A DNA stretch of 64,000 bases from Flavobacterium sp. N2038. GTDB taxonomy: Bacteria > Bacteroidota > Bacteroidia > Flavobacteriales > Flavobacteriaceae. The stretch's first letter is position 1; the number at the start of each line of letters is the position of its first letter. Under the pieces are notes generated by a model that made no database searches, was not told the DNA's origin, and worked only from the letters and a program-made list of their open reading frames with translations. The DNA lies in NCBI RefSeq assembly GCF_025947185.1, contig NZ_CP110001.1, forward strand, positions 2,666,001 through 2,730,000. Reading direction: 5' to 3'. The translations under genes and the position numbers were made by a program. Of the stretch, positions 41,720 to 49,723 are shown in pieces.

Positions 41720-42244
41720 ATGGCACCAAGAGAAAGAATTTTAGAAAAAACATTTACATTATTCCATAGACAAGGTTATAATGCAACTGGTATTAATCAG
41801 ATTATTGAAGAAGCGAAAGTGGCTAAAGCAAGTTTTTATCAGCATTTTAAATCTAAGGAAGATTTGTGTGTTGCATTTTTGGATCAGCGACATGTCTTTT
41901 GGTTTGATGAATTGAAAAAATTCACCTCAAAAGGAAATGATCCAAAATCAAAGATAACTGCTTCATTAGATTTTTTAATTTATATGAATGAGAAGGAGAA
42001 TTTTAGAGGATGCAGTTTTCTCAATATCTTATCGGAAATTCAGTCAGATAATGTAAAAATTCTCAACGTTATTCAGAACCACAAAAGTGATTTGCGAAAT
42101 TACTTTAATGAGATTCTTAGCAATACACTCTTATCGGATCATGTATATCTGCTTTTTGAGAGTTGTATTATCGAAAGTCAATTGTTTAAATCAAATCAGC
42201 TTATTACGCAAACCAGAAAAATTATAGAAACGTTAAATTTATAA
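41720..42244 (+). CDS. TetR/AcrR-family transcriptional regulator
   Basis: One-component repressor of 174 residues. The N-terminal helix-turn-helix (about 5-50) reads [43 protein letters not shown], split over the canonical TetR helices. The C-terminal ligand and dimer domain begins after [12 protein letters not shown]. The inducer is unknown. An inverted repeat sits on its promoter. It is followed after two bases by a DUF1348-like gene, which is probably in the same operon and under its control. Confidence 0.9.
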   Translation: MAPRERILEKTFTLFHRQGYNATGINQIIEEAKVAKASFYQHFKSKEDLCVAFLDQRHVFWFDELKKFTSKGNDPKSKITASLDFLIYMNEKENFRGCSFLNILSEIQSDNVKILNVIQNHKSDLRNYFNEILSNTLLSDHVYLLFESCIIESQLFKSNQLITQTRKIIETLNL

Positions 42245-42246
42245 AC

Positions 42247-42660
42247 ATGGAACAGAAATTACCATTGCCTCCTTTCACATATGAAACGGCATTAGAAAAA
42301 ATTCAGTTGGCAGAAGATGCCTGGAATAGTCAGGATCCGGAGCGAGTTTCGAAAGCTTACACAATAAATAGTGAATGGCGAAACAGAGATAAGTTTGTAA
42401 ACGGACGAGCAGAGATTATTGAGTTTTTAACTCAAAAATGGAATAAAGAACAAAATTATAAACTGAAAAAAGAGTATTGGGCTCATACAGAAAATAGAAT
42501 TGCAGTACGATTTGAGTATGAATATCAGGATATTGACGGAAACTGGTTTCGTGCTTACGGGAATGAAAACTGGGAATTTGACGCAAATGGTTTAATGCAA
42601 AAAAGATTTGCAAGCATAAATGACCTTTCTATTAAAGAAGAGGAAAGAAAACTGAAATAA
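42247..42660 (+). CDS. NTF2-like DUF1348 family protein
   Basis: Small cytoplasmic protein of 137 residues with the cone-shaped NTF2 fold predicted from [36 protein letters not shown] and [29 protein letters not shown] and [13 protein letters not shown] are typical of DUF1348. Enzyme activity unknown. It starts two bases after the TetR stop, so it is likely the regulated output of that operon. Confidence 0.85.
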   Translation: MEQKLPLPPFTYETALEKIQLAEDAWNSQDPERVSKAYTINSEWRNRDKFVNGRAEIIEFLTQKWNKEQNYKLKKEYWAHTENRIAVRFEYEYQDIDGNWFRAYGNENWEFDANGLMQKRFASINDLSIKEEERKLK

Positions 42661-42676
42661 ACCAAAGAAAATTATA

Positions 42677-43306
42677 TTAATTGAGGCTAGGCGGCTCCGG
42701 AATCTTTATCGATCTTTTTATTTTCTTTACAATTAAAAGATAAAAGGTAATTGCTCCCAAAATGATAAGTAAGGCAATTTGGAGCTGTCCTAAACTATTG
42801 TTTTTATTATACATGGCATTGGCAGCAGCAAGTTTTGCTTTGCCTTCTTCAATTTGAATTTGGGATAATGATTCCAGTGTTTTTAGAGCCTGAGTACTTG
42901 AATTGGCAATCTTTCCCCAGTTTTTATTTTCGACTTGTGTATTGATCTCTTTACATGAAGCCAGAAAAGCATCAAAATGACTTTTCTCATTATTTGTCAA
43001 TACCGTTTTGGCATACAAATCATCAATATTATGAATGATAGTAAGGGTTTGTACAATTTCGTCTTTCTTAATATTATCGCTTAGATCCAGTTTTTCGGCT
43101 TCAGCTTTTATAAAATGAAGTTCTTTAGAATATTGAAAAATGTAATGTGCCACAACCAATCGGTCATTAAAAATGGCATTGATATTTTCGTTTACTTTTT
43201 TAGAATTCTGCAGCGTGTTAAAGTTGCCCAACAAAATGATAAGCATCACAATAAGTAGTACAAAAGCCGCTTTGGTCTTATTACTGTATTTTTTTTGATC
43301 TTTCAT
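42677..43306 (-). CDS. Membrane protein with periplasmic four-helix-bundle (MCP-like) sensor domain
   Basis: A 209-residue protein with a transmembrane helix at about 14-32, a largely helical periplasmic part (33-170) and a second helix at about 175-195, then a short basic tail. The arrangement matches the four-helix-bundle ligand domain of methyl-accepting chemotaxis proteins (4HB_MCP type), but no HAMP or signalling domain follows. It may sense a small molecule for a partner protein. It overlaps the upstream membrane gene by 4 bases (ATGA), indicating coupled translation. Confidence 0.72.
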   Translation of the reverse strand: MKDQKKYSNKTKAAFVLLIVMLIILLGNFNTLQNSKKVNENINAIFNDRLVVAHYIFQYSKELHFIKAEAEKLDLSDNIKKDEIVQTLTIIHNIDDLYAKTVLTNNEKSHFDAFLASCKEINTQVENKNWGKIANSSTQALKTLESLSQIQIEEGKAKLAAANAMYNKNNSLGQLQIALLIILGAITFYLLIVKKIKRSIKIPEPPSLN

Positions 43307-43935
43307 AGTGTTGTGTTGTAAAAGAATGATGAATTATTAATCATTTTGTTGTTGGTCAATTCTATGTCTTTGACAGCACTTAGAGGTGTTATTTTTATAG
43401 TTTTACTTCCTTTGGTGGTGTAAAAATAGTAGAGACTGTTGCTGTTAATCAAATATACCTGCTCAGATTCTCCAGTGCTAAAATTGATTTTATGATTGTA
43501 TTGTACTTTGTTATCCCTGATTTTTTTTGATGTAAAGTAACCGCCCGCAAGTCCGTATCCCAGAAAAAAGGAACATAGAAAAAGGGCTAGACTTTTTAGT
43601 GCAATATCGTTATAATAGTTTTTTGCTTCTGTGTTAGAATAACCTTCTATTGGTTTTAGCTCAAAAGTTTTCTGGATAAATTCTCTCTGGTGGTATTTAG
43701 ATAAAAATTTAGGTAAATAGTAGTGAAGTATAAAAAGTAGAAGAATTGCAATTAAGATTACAGGATTTGAAGTAAAAGTTGCAATAGGACTAATTAAAAT
43801 ATCCATGATGGTTGAATACTTTAAAATGTTTATTCCCAACATATAATAAAAAAAACTCTCATGCAGAATCCCCATTATTACAAGGAACAGATAACCAAAA
43901 GGAAGTAGTTTTTGTAAGTCGTCTGAAATTCTCAT
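43303..43935 (-). CDS. Hypothetical membrane protein
   Basis: Unrecognised 210-residue protein with three or four hydrophobic segments (about 12-32, 57-77 and 113-131). A soluble C-terminal part (about 135-210) has beta-type composition (SEQVYLINSNSLYYFYTTKG). Its stop overlaps the start of the four-helix-bundle gene, so the two form a pair. Function unknown; a two-protein envelope sensor is one possibility. Confidence 0.6.
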   Translation of the reverse strand: MRISDDLQKLLPFGYLFLVIMGILHESFFYYMLGINILKYSTIMDILISPIATFTSNPVILIAILLLFILHYYLPKFLSKYHQREFIQKTFELKPIEGYSNTEAKNYYNDIALKSLALFLCSFFLGYGLAGGYFTSKKIRDNKVQYNHKINFSTGESEQVYLINSNSLYYFYTTKGSKTIKITPLSAVKDIELTNNKMINNSSFFYNTTL

Positions 43936-44046
43936 TTTTAGTTTTTTAGTTTCAGTTTCAATCAGTCTTTGAATATACTAAAATAACATTTTTTGCTTAC
44001 AAATTAGACGAGAGTTACAATCTTATACATTTTTCAGGAGTTATTC

Positions 44047-44158
44047 TCGACTGTCTGCGGTATCTTTTGCAACTCCTGATCATTATCAGGGAGTACTACA
44101 AAAGATACCACTTTTGTCAGGACTATATGAAACAAAATCTATTAAAAAGATCAGTCGA
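44047..44158. repeat. Long intergenic hairpin with nested stems
   Basis: Outer TCGACTG (44047-44053) / CAGTCGA (44152-44158), middle GGTATCTTTTG (44059-44069) / CAAAAGATACC (44099-44109), inner ACTCCTGAT (44072-44080) / ATCAGGGAGT (44085-44094, one bulged G). No T-run follows, so it is not a simple terminator. It lies just past the symporter stop. Confidence 0.6.
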
Positions 44159-44172
44159 CAGCATTTTCTGAA

Positions 44173-45897
44173 TTATTCTAAGATTACATCTTCAGGATCT
44201 GATTTTCCTCTAAAAAATAAAATTTGCATCAAAAATGCCAATACAATTGTTAAAATGGCTCCAATAAAATTCAGCCATAAATATCCTAATTTTTCCTGAT
44301 TGTAAACCATAAAATAATAAATCACAAAGATCGTCAACTGACTAATAATCGCGCTTATAAACATTGGTTTTGCTTTAACTCTTTTAGAATAGAATGCCAC
44401 TAAGAATATTCCCAGAACAGTTCCGTAAAATATAGATCCGATGATATTGACAAGCTGAATTAAGTTCTCAAATAAAGTTCCAACACAAGCAAAAAGAATC
44501 GCTACAATGCCCCAAAACAGTGTGAAAAACTTGGTTGCATTAAGATAATGTTTTTCTGATTTTTGGGTCTTTAGATTTCGTTTGTAAATATCAATTGCTG
44601 TAGTTGATGCCAATGCATTTAGCCCTGAAGCAGTTGATGACATTGCTGCAGAAATAATAACGGCAAGTAATAAACCTATTAAACCTTTTGGCAAATAATG
44701 CAGAATAAAATGAAAGAATACATAATCTTTATCATTGGTTTCGCTATTGCTGTCGGCTTTAGAAATAATTTCTTTTGCTTTGTCACGCAGATCTTTTTCT
44801 TTGTTTGATAGAGCCACCAATTCTTTGCGTAGAATTGGATTATCAAAATCCTGATTCAGCTGATCGATGTACAATAAATTGATTACTTTTTTATCTTCTG
44901 AAAGCTTTTCTAATTTATGTTCCAAAACATGATATTCTTCTTTAAAGACCGATTTTTCAACAATCGTTTTATTATTCGGATTAAAATTTAACGGAACTGG
45001 ATTGAACTGAAAAAAAACAAAAACCATAACTCCTGTCAATAAAATAAAGAATTGCATCGGAACTTTTAAAAGTCCATTCATGATCAGTCCCATTTGGCTT
45101 TCTTTTACTGATTTCCCCGATAAATATCGTCCAACCTGAGATTGATCAGTACCAAAGTACGCTAGTGCAAGGAAAAAACCTCCTGTTATTCCACTCCAGA
45201 TCGTATACTTTTCTTCAGGATTAAAGGAGAAATCTACAATATTCATTTTATCGTTTGCTCCTGCAATATGCATAGCGCTTGTAAAAGTCATATCATTAGG
45301 CAGATAATGCAGAATCAGGAAAAAGGTGATAAACATCCCCGACATAATCACAAACATTTGTTGTTTTTGTGTTACGTTTACTGCTTTTGTTCCTCCCGAG
45401 AAAGTATAGATAATTACCAAAACACCAATAATGATGTTCATTAATGTTAGATTCCAGCCTAGAAGCGCAGATAAAATAATGGCCGGAGCATAAATGGTAA
45501 GCCCGGTTCCCAAACCTCTTTGAACCAAAAAAAGAATTGCTGCAAGAGAACGGGTTCTTACATCAAAACGTTTTTCAAGAAATTCGTAAGCAGTGTAAAC
45601 CTTGTTTTTATGATATAAAGGAATAAAAGTCATACAGATGACAATCATTGCAATTGGCAATCCAAAATAGAATTGTATAAAGCCCATTCCGTCATGATAG
45701 GCTTGTCCGGGAGTCGACAAAAAAGTAATGGCACTTGCCTGAGTTGCCATTACAGAAAGTCCAACGGTATACCAAGGGGTTTCGTTGTTTCCTAAAATAA
45801 AATCTTCAACATTTTTACTTCCTTTTGTTTTCCAGGAACCATATCCAACAATGAATAAAAGTGTAACAATCAGTACGATCCAGTCAAATAGTTGCAT
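44173..45897 (-). CDS. Sodium:solute symporter (SSS family)
   Basis: Inner-membrane Na+-coupled transporter of 574 residues with about 13-14 helices. It opens with FDWIVLIVTLLFIVGYGSW. FILGNNETPWYTVGLSVMATQASAITFLS is the conserved first-repeat region, and AYFGTDQSQVGRYLSGKSVKES and ISAAMSSTASGLNALAS are SSS signatures. A charged insert (~340-400) is predicted between helices. It is the last gene of an operon with a PIG-L-type deacetylase and a 35-residue membrane peptide, which suggests import of a sugar-like or N-acylated product, but the substrate is unproven. Confidence 0.9.
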   Translation of the reverse strand: MQLFDWIVLIVTLLFIVGYGSWKTKGSKNVEDFILGNNETPWYTVGLSVMATQASAITFLSTPGQAYHDGMGFIQFYFGLPIAMIVICMTFIPLYHKNKVYTAYEFLEKRFDVRTRSLAAILFLVQRGLGTGLTIYAPAIILSALLGWNLTLMNIIIGVLVIIYTFSGGTKAVNVTQKQQMFVIMSGMFITFFLILHYLPNDMTFTSAMHIAGANDKMNIVDFSFNPEEKYTIWSGITGGFFLALAYFGTDQSQVGRYLSGKSVKESQMGLIMNGLLKVPMQFFILLTGVMVFVFFQFNPVPLNFNPNNKTIVEKSVFKEEYHVLEHKLEKLSEDKKVINLLYIDQLNQDFDNPILRKELVALSNKEKDLRDKAKEIISKADSNSETNDKDYVFFHFILHYLPKGLIGLLLAVIISAAMSSTASGLNALASTTAIDIYKRNLKTQKSEKHYLNATKFFTLFWGIVAILFACVGTLFENLIQLVNIIGSIFYGTVLGIFLVAFYSKRVKAKPMFISAIISQLTIFVIYYFMVYNQEKLGYLWLNFIGAILTIVLAFLMQILFFRGKSDPEDVILE

Positions 45898-45900
45898 AGG

Positions 45901-46008
45901 TTATGAGTATAGTTGCATGATTAAGAAGAAAATAAGGATATAAATAGCATTTGCCACCAAAACATAGGTGTAGCTTTTTTTCCATTTTTTTGTTTTTTTA
46001 GCTTCCAT
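45901..46008 (-). CDS. 35-residue single-helix membrane peptide
   Basis: Complete small frame: a very basic start (MEAKKTKKWKKSYTY) followed by one transmembrane helix (VLVANAIYILIFFLIMQLYS). It starts 11 bases after the PIG-L stop and ends 3 bases before the symporter ATG, so the three are tightly packed. Such spacing and the positive-inside topology argue for a real gene, perhaps an accessory subunit or stabiliser of the symporter. No family is known to me. Confidence 0.72.
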   Translation of the reverse strand: MEAKKTKKWKKSYTYVLVANAIYILIFFLIMQLYS

Positions 46009-46019
46009 TTTATGAATAT

Positions 46020-48551
46020 TTATTGCTTTAATTCTTGTTTAGGAGCTTCTATAGGCTGTTTTAGCGAAATGATATTCGACAGTAACCGATAAGCACCTGC
46101 AACACCTTCCGGGAGTTCTCTGAAAAAGCTTAAACCGGTGTAAATATAGTATCCTTTTCCGTATGGTGCCACTAGTAAAGCACCATCTTTTGCAGATTCG
46201 CCTTTATCATGTGATGAGATAATAGGAGTGAAGGCAGGATCATATTGATCAGGATAGTACAATCCTTGTTCCTGAGTCCAGCCCTGAAAATCTTTTTCAC
46301 TGATTTTATTCGGAGTATTTAAAACCGGATGATTTGGTGCTAAAAAAGTAACTTTTGCATTTTCTTCAGTTACACGATCATAAGAAATTTTTAAAGGATA
46401 TGGCGCAATCTGATCGGTTACCAGTTTTCCAAAAGTATTGTATTGCACGATCATATTTTTACCGCTTTTTACAAAATCAAAGAGTATTTTTTGTTTGTTG
46501 GCCAAAGCATTTACTGTGTTATACGCACGGATTCCGGTAATAACAGTACTAAAAGAATCTAGTTTTTGGGGTGTAATTTCTTCGGGTTTAATAATCGTAA
46601 CTTTATATCCCATTTGGGTTAAACTTTCCGGAACTTCGTCACCAGCGCCCATAATATAACCAATTGCATCGCCAGATGTTTTCAGGTCAATTCGGATACA
46701 TTTTGATTCCGCAGGTTTTAAAACCATTTGCTTGGTAATATGTGAGTAATCTATAATGGTTTCATCTTTGTCAAAACGTTTGTTATCGGTGATTGCGACC
46801 GCTTTTATAACTGCTTCTTCTGGATTTACAGGAGGAGTAACCTCAAAATAAAAGGTTTGTTCAGTTCCTTTTTTATCTAAAGTAAATGGAATTTGTTTCG
46901 GTGAAGCTACCCAGCTTTGAGGTAATTCTAATTGTAAATTTCCTTTTACAGCATCTTTACCGGCACGTACTTTTACCGGAATCATTTTGCTTTTGGTATC
47001 TTTAAATATCAATACTCTCTCTAAAATTGATGTTGTTACTTCAGGAACGATATCAAGAAAATTGTACATTTCGCCTTTTACACCATCATTGTACTTGTAA
47101 ACTACAGTACGTTCAAACGGAATTTCAACTCCGTTTATTTTTATATTGAAAACAACCTTAACTTCTCTAATGATATCAGGAATCCCAATATTTTCCTGAT
47201 TAGAAACGGTATACATTCCAACAGTTGCCTTTTCTTTTAACCAATATGGCTGTGTATATTCAATAGTGTTTGGAAGTTGGATTGAAATACTAATACTTTG
47301 GTCGTTATTGTTGCTTAAAATCCTGTTTTGAACTAAAGTTGTGTTTTGAGGTAGTGTTACCACACTTGCCAGTTGCATTTCAACTGCACATCTGTTAATG
47401 GCTTCAAGACTAACTTTAATAGTACTTCCGGGCGTTGCTTCCTGTTCGCTTGCCACTGCTTCAAGATATAAACCGGAACAAGACGCGATAATATTTCTAA
47501 TAGCAGCTGCTTTTAATGGTTTCCAATGATCGTCGTCTAAAACTTGAATCATAGTATAGGCTTTTACTAAATCCGGAATACTTGCAGATGGATTGCTGAA
47601 ATCGTATTTTGAAACGATTTTGGAGATTAATTCTCCAATTGGTTTTCCGTTTTTAATGCGATTCCAGGACGTGTCGATTCCATCAAAGAGATTGTCTCTT
47701 TCTATGGCACGTTCTCCATTAATAAGTTCAAGATATTCGGTTTCTGTGCCACGTGTTCCTGTACTTCCAAAACCTTGTGACTGGTGACGACTGCGGCTTA
47801 AAGCGGCTATTTCCTGATTTGATTTTCCAATTCCGGTATAATAAACTCCGGTTTCTAATCTTGCAAATTTGGATTTATCTGCAGCGTCAAATTTTTCCTG
47901 ACTTCCATAAAACCACCATGATGGATTAAAAAACTGACGTTTTACCTGCCATGGTGTTACATATTTTAACTGTTCAGGATATATTTTTGAATCATTTGTA
48001 AGTTTAAAACTTTCTACACTCAACATGGCTGATGATGTATGATGTCCATGTGTAGTACCCGGAGAACGATGGTCAAATCGATTTATAATTACATCTGGCT
48101 GAAATTTTCTTATCGTCCATACTACATCAGCAAGTACTTTATCTTTGTCCCAGATTTTTAAAGTTTCATCTGGGTTTTTAGAAAAACCAAAATCATTTGC
48201 ACGCGAGAAAAACTGTTCACCTCCATCGATTTTTCTTGCCTCAATTAATTCCTGTGTTCTAATAACACCTAGTAATTCGCGCAATTGCGGACCAATTAAG
48301 TTTTGTCCTCCATCACCTCGGGTTAATGACAAATAACCTGTTCTGGCATTCATTTCGTTTGCCATATAAGAAATCAAACGTGTATTTTCATCATCGGGGT
48401 GTGCCGCAATATAAAGAACCGAACCCAAAAAGTTTAATTTTTTGATTTGGTTATAAATTTCGACAGAGTTTAGTTTTTGTGGTTGTTGTGCAAAAGAATC
48501 TGAAATCCCTGTTAAAAAAAATAAAAGTATTAGTAACTGAATTTTTCGCAT
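46020..48551 (-). CDS. Secreted PIG-L/LmbE-family deacetylase, multidomain
   Basis: Exported protein of 843 residues. The signal peptide is MRKIQLLILLFFLTGISDSFA. The PIG-L zinc motif AAHPDDE (H51, D53, D54) is followed by RGDGGQNLIG and by HGHHTSSAM with more metal ligands; this domain covers about 40-300. PIG-L enzymes remove N-acetyl groups from sugars or thiol conjugates. The middle (~370-620) is beta-sandwich-like. The C-terminal ~200 residues (from YIMGAGDEVPESL) resemble a glutamine-amidotransferase-like fold. The start is ATG 48551, downstream of a TATTTTTG box; the frame open to 48608 is upstream of it. First gene of an operon with a membrane peptide and a symporter. Confidence 0.87.
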   Translation of the reverse strand: MRKIQLLILLFFLTGISDSFAQQPQKLNSVEIYNQIKKLNFLGSVLYIAAHPDDENTRLISYMANEMNARTGYLSLTRGDGGQNLIGPQLRELLGVIRTQELIEARKIDGGEQFFSRANDFGFSKNPDETLKIWDKDKVLADVVWTIRKFQPDVIINRFDHRSPGTTHGHHTSSAMLSVESFKLTNDSKIYPEQLKYVTPWQVKRQFFNPSWWFYGSQEKFDAADKSKFARLETGVYYTGIGKSNQEIAALSRSRHQSQGFGSTGTRGTETEYLELINGERAIERDNLFDGIDTSWNRIKNGKPIGELISKIVSKYDFSNPSASIPDLVKAYTMIQVLDDDHWKPLKAAAIRNIIASCSGLYLEAVASEQEATPGSTIKVSLEAINRCAVEMQLASVVTLPQNTTLVQNRILSNNNDQSISISIQLPNTIEYTQPYWLKEKATVGMYTVSNQENIGIPDIIREVKVVFNIKINGVEIPFERTVVYKYNDGVKGEMYNFLDIVPEVTTSILERVLIFKDTKSKMIPVKVRAGKDAVKGNLQLELPQSWVASPKQIPFTLDKKGTEQTFYFEVTPPVNPEEAVIKAVAITDNKRFDKDETIIDYSHITKQMVLKPAESKCIRIDLKTSGDAIGYIMGAGDEVPESLTQMGYKVTIIKPEEITPQKLDSFSTVITGIRAYNTVNALANKQKILFDFVKSGKNMIVQYNTFGKLVTDQIAPYPLKISYDRVTEENAKVTFLAPNHPVLNTPNKISEKDFQGWTQEQGLYYPDQYDPAFTPIISSHDKGESAKDGALLVAPYGKGYYIYTGLSFFRELPEGVAGAYRLLSNIISLKQPIEAPKQELKQ

Positions 48552-48580
48552 GATTATAGTTAAATGTTTTGAAAGTGCTT

Positions 48581-48588
48581 CAAAAATA
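48581..48588 (-). promoter_or_regulatory. Candidate -7 box for the PIG-L operon
   Basis: TATTTTTG on the minus strand, 29 bases before the ATG at 48551; no clear -33 TTG. Confidence 0.45.
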
Positions 48589-48670
48589 CTAATTATATTG
48601 TGGAACATTATTTAAATGAAATGTTAATGTTTGGTTATTGATTTCCTACTTTCACAAATTTCGATCTAAA

Positions 48671-48706
48671 AAAAAAAGCTGTTAGATTTTTCTAACAGCT
48701 TTTTTT
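48671..48706. terminator. Strong bidirectional terminator
   Basis: AAAAAAAGCTGTTAGA (48671-48686) against its exact complement at 48691-48706, loop TTTT. In the minus direction it ends the putative small RNA. Confidence 0.85.
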
Positions 48707-48846
48707 TAAAGAATTGATTTAATAATTTAAATCAGGTGGTATTTCTTAGGATTACAGAAAGTTATTTCAATTTGTTTTCTGTTTGGTTGTAAAGTTCCTG
48801 TAATAGGCACAATACTATCTTTTTATAATATATTTTATTTGAATCA
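48671..48846 (-). ncRNA. Candidate orphan small RNA
   Basis: On the minus strand a TATATTTG box (48852-48859), with TTG 16 bases upstream (48876-48878), is followed ~150 bases later by a strong terminator. Between them are a stem ATTACAG/CTGTAAT (48751-48757 with 48798-48804) and GATTTAA/TTAAATC (48716-48722 with 48727-48733). No convincing ATG gene fits. A ~31-codon frame without ATG (ending NPKKYHLI) exists and could be a small protein instead. Together this suggests a ~150-175-base independent transcript. Confidence 0.45.
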
Positions 48847-48851
48847 GAGCG

Positions 48852-48878
48852 CAAATATAAGGTATAATTATAATACAA
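48852..48878 (-). promoter_or_regulatory. Promoter of the orphan small-RNA-like unit
   Basis: Minus-strand TTG (48876-48878), 16 bases, TATATTTG (48852-48859); the spacer is one base shorter than usual. Confidence 0.45.
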
Positions 48879-48962
48879 TAAGGTAAAATATTGAAAATAG
48901 TTGTATCTGTGTATTTTTAGTATATACTATTTAATTTAAGATATTTATAATACGCCAAACGC

Positions 48963-48995
48963 AAAAAAAAGAGTATCGTGATCTGATACTCTTTT
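48963..48995 (-). terminator. Terminator of the His-rich protein gene
   Basis: AAAAGAGTATC (48967-48977) against GATACTCTTTT (48985-48995), loop GTGATCT; the A-run at its left gives the minus-strand T-run. Confidence 0.85.
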
Positions 48996-49017
48996 CTAAT
49001 AATTATTTAAACTATTA

Positions 49018-49527
49018 TTATCTTCTGTGGTGGTGATCATCGTGATCATCATCATGTCTGTCATGCTTATCATGTTTGCCATTATGTTTTTTATCATAAT
49101 GTTTGTAATCTCTGTGATCATGACGGTCATTGTAGCCGTAAACAGGTCTTGCTCTGTAAGGTCTTTGTGGCTCACCATGATATCCTTTATAATATCTTAC
49201 TCTATGACGATCAAAGTAAGTGTAAGGAGTTCTACCATGATAATCGGTTAAAACTACTTTGTAACCACCGTATAAGTCATAGTTTCTGTATTGTCTTGGT
49301 AAGTAAGTTGTTCTAACCCATCTTCCTCCTCCAAAATAAATAAATTGTGAAGCACGAACATCATAATACGCTTCGATATCCGGAAGATAGTAATATTCCA
49401 TTTCTGAATATCCTGCTGGTCCCCAAGCTGGTGGATTTCCAATATTAACATTAATCGATACCTGAGCTTGTGTGGCATTTGCAATCAAAAGAAATAATCC
49501 GGCGATTGCTATTTTTATTGTTTTCAT
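49018..49527 (-). CDS. Secreted protein with histidine/aspartate-rich C-terminus
   Basis: Exported protein of 169 residues with a signal peptide (ending ANATQAQ). The middle is rich in Tyr and Pro (PPAWGPAGYSEMEYYYLPDIEAYYDV). The last ~35 residues are mostly His, Asp, Lys and Arg, ending HDDHHHRR. The tail looks able to bind divalent metals, but this is inference. I do not know a characterised family. The start at 49527 is preferred to the frame open to 49623 because it gives the signal peptide and lies ~54 bases after a minus-strand TATTTTTG box (49581-49588). Confidence 0.72.
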   Translation of the reverse strand: MKTIKIAIAGLFLLIANATQAQVSINVNIGNPPAWGPAGYSEMEYYYLPDIEAYYDVRASQFIYFGGGRWVRTTYLPRQYRNYDLYGGYKVVLTDYHGRTPYTYFDRHRVRYYKGYHGEPQRPYRARPVYGYNDRHDHRDYKHYDKKHNGKHDKHDRHDDDHDDHHHRR

Positions 49528-49723
49528 TTTTTTAGTTTTTTTTAATGTTACTCTTGCTAAGTAATATTCATATACTGTGCCAAAAATAAAAACAGGATGC
49601 ATTTCGTCGGATAAAATATGCATTTCAACGAGTTGTTTTTGTGTAGTGTAATTGTAAAATGTTGGTTATGAGTTTGTTTTGTTGGTTTTAGCGAATAGAA
49701 AAAATATTCATTTTTTTTTTACA

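Noticed and set aside
49690..49722. Terminator for the beta-barrel gene (GAATA/TATTC with T-run)
   Set aside because: The T-run is on the plus strand, the wrong orientation for the minus-strand gene.
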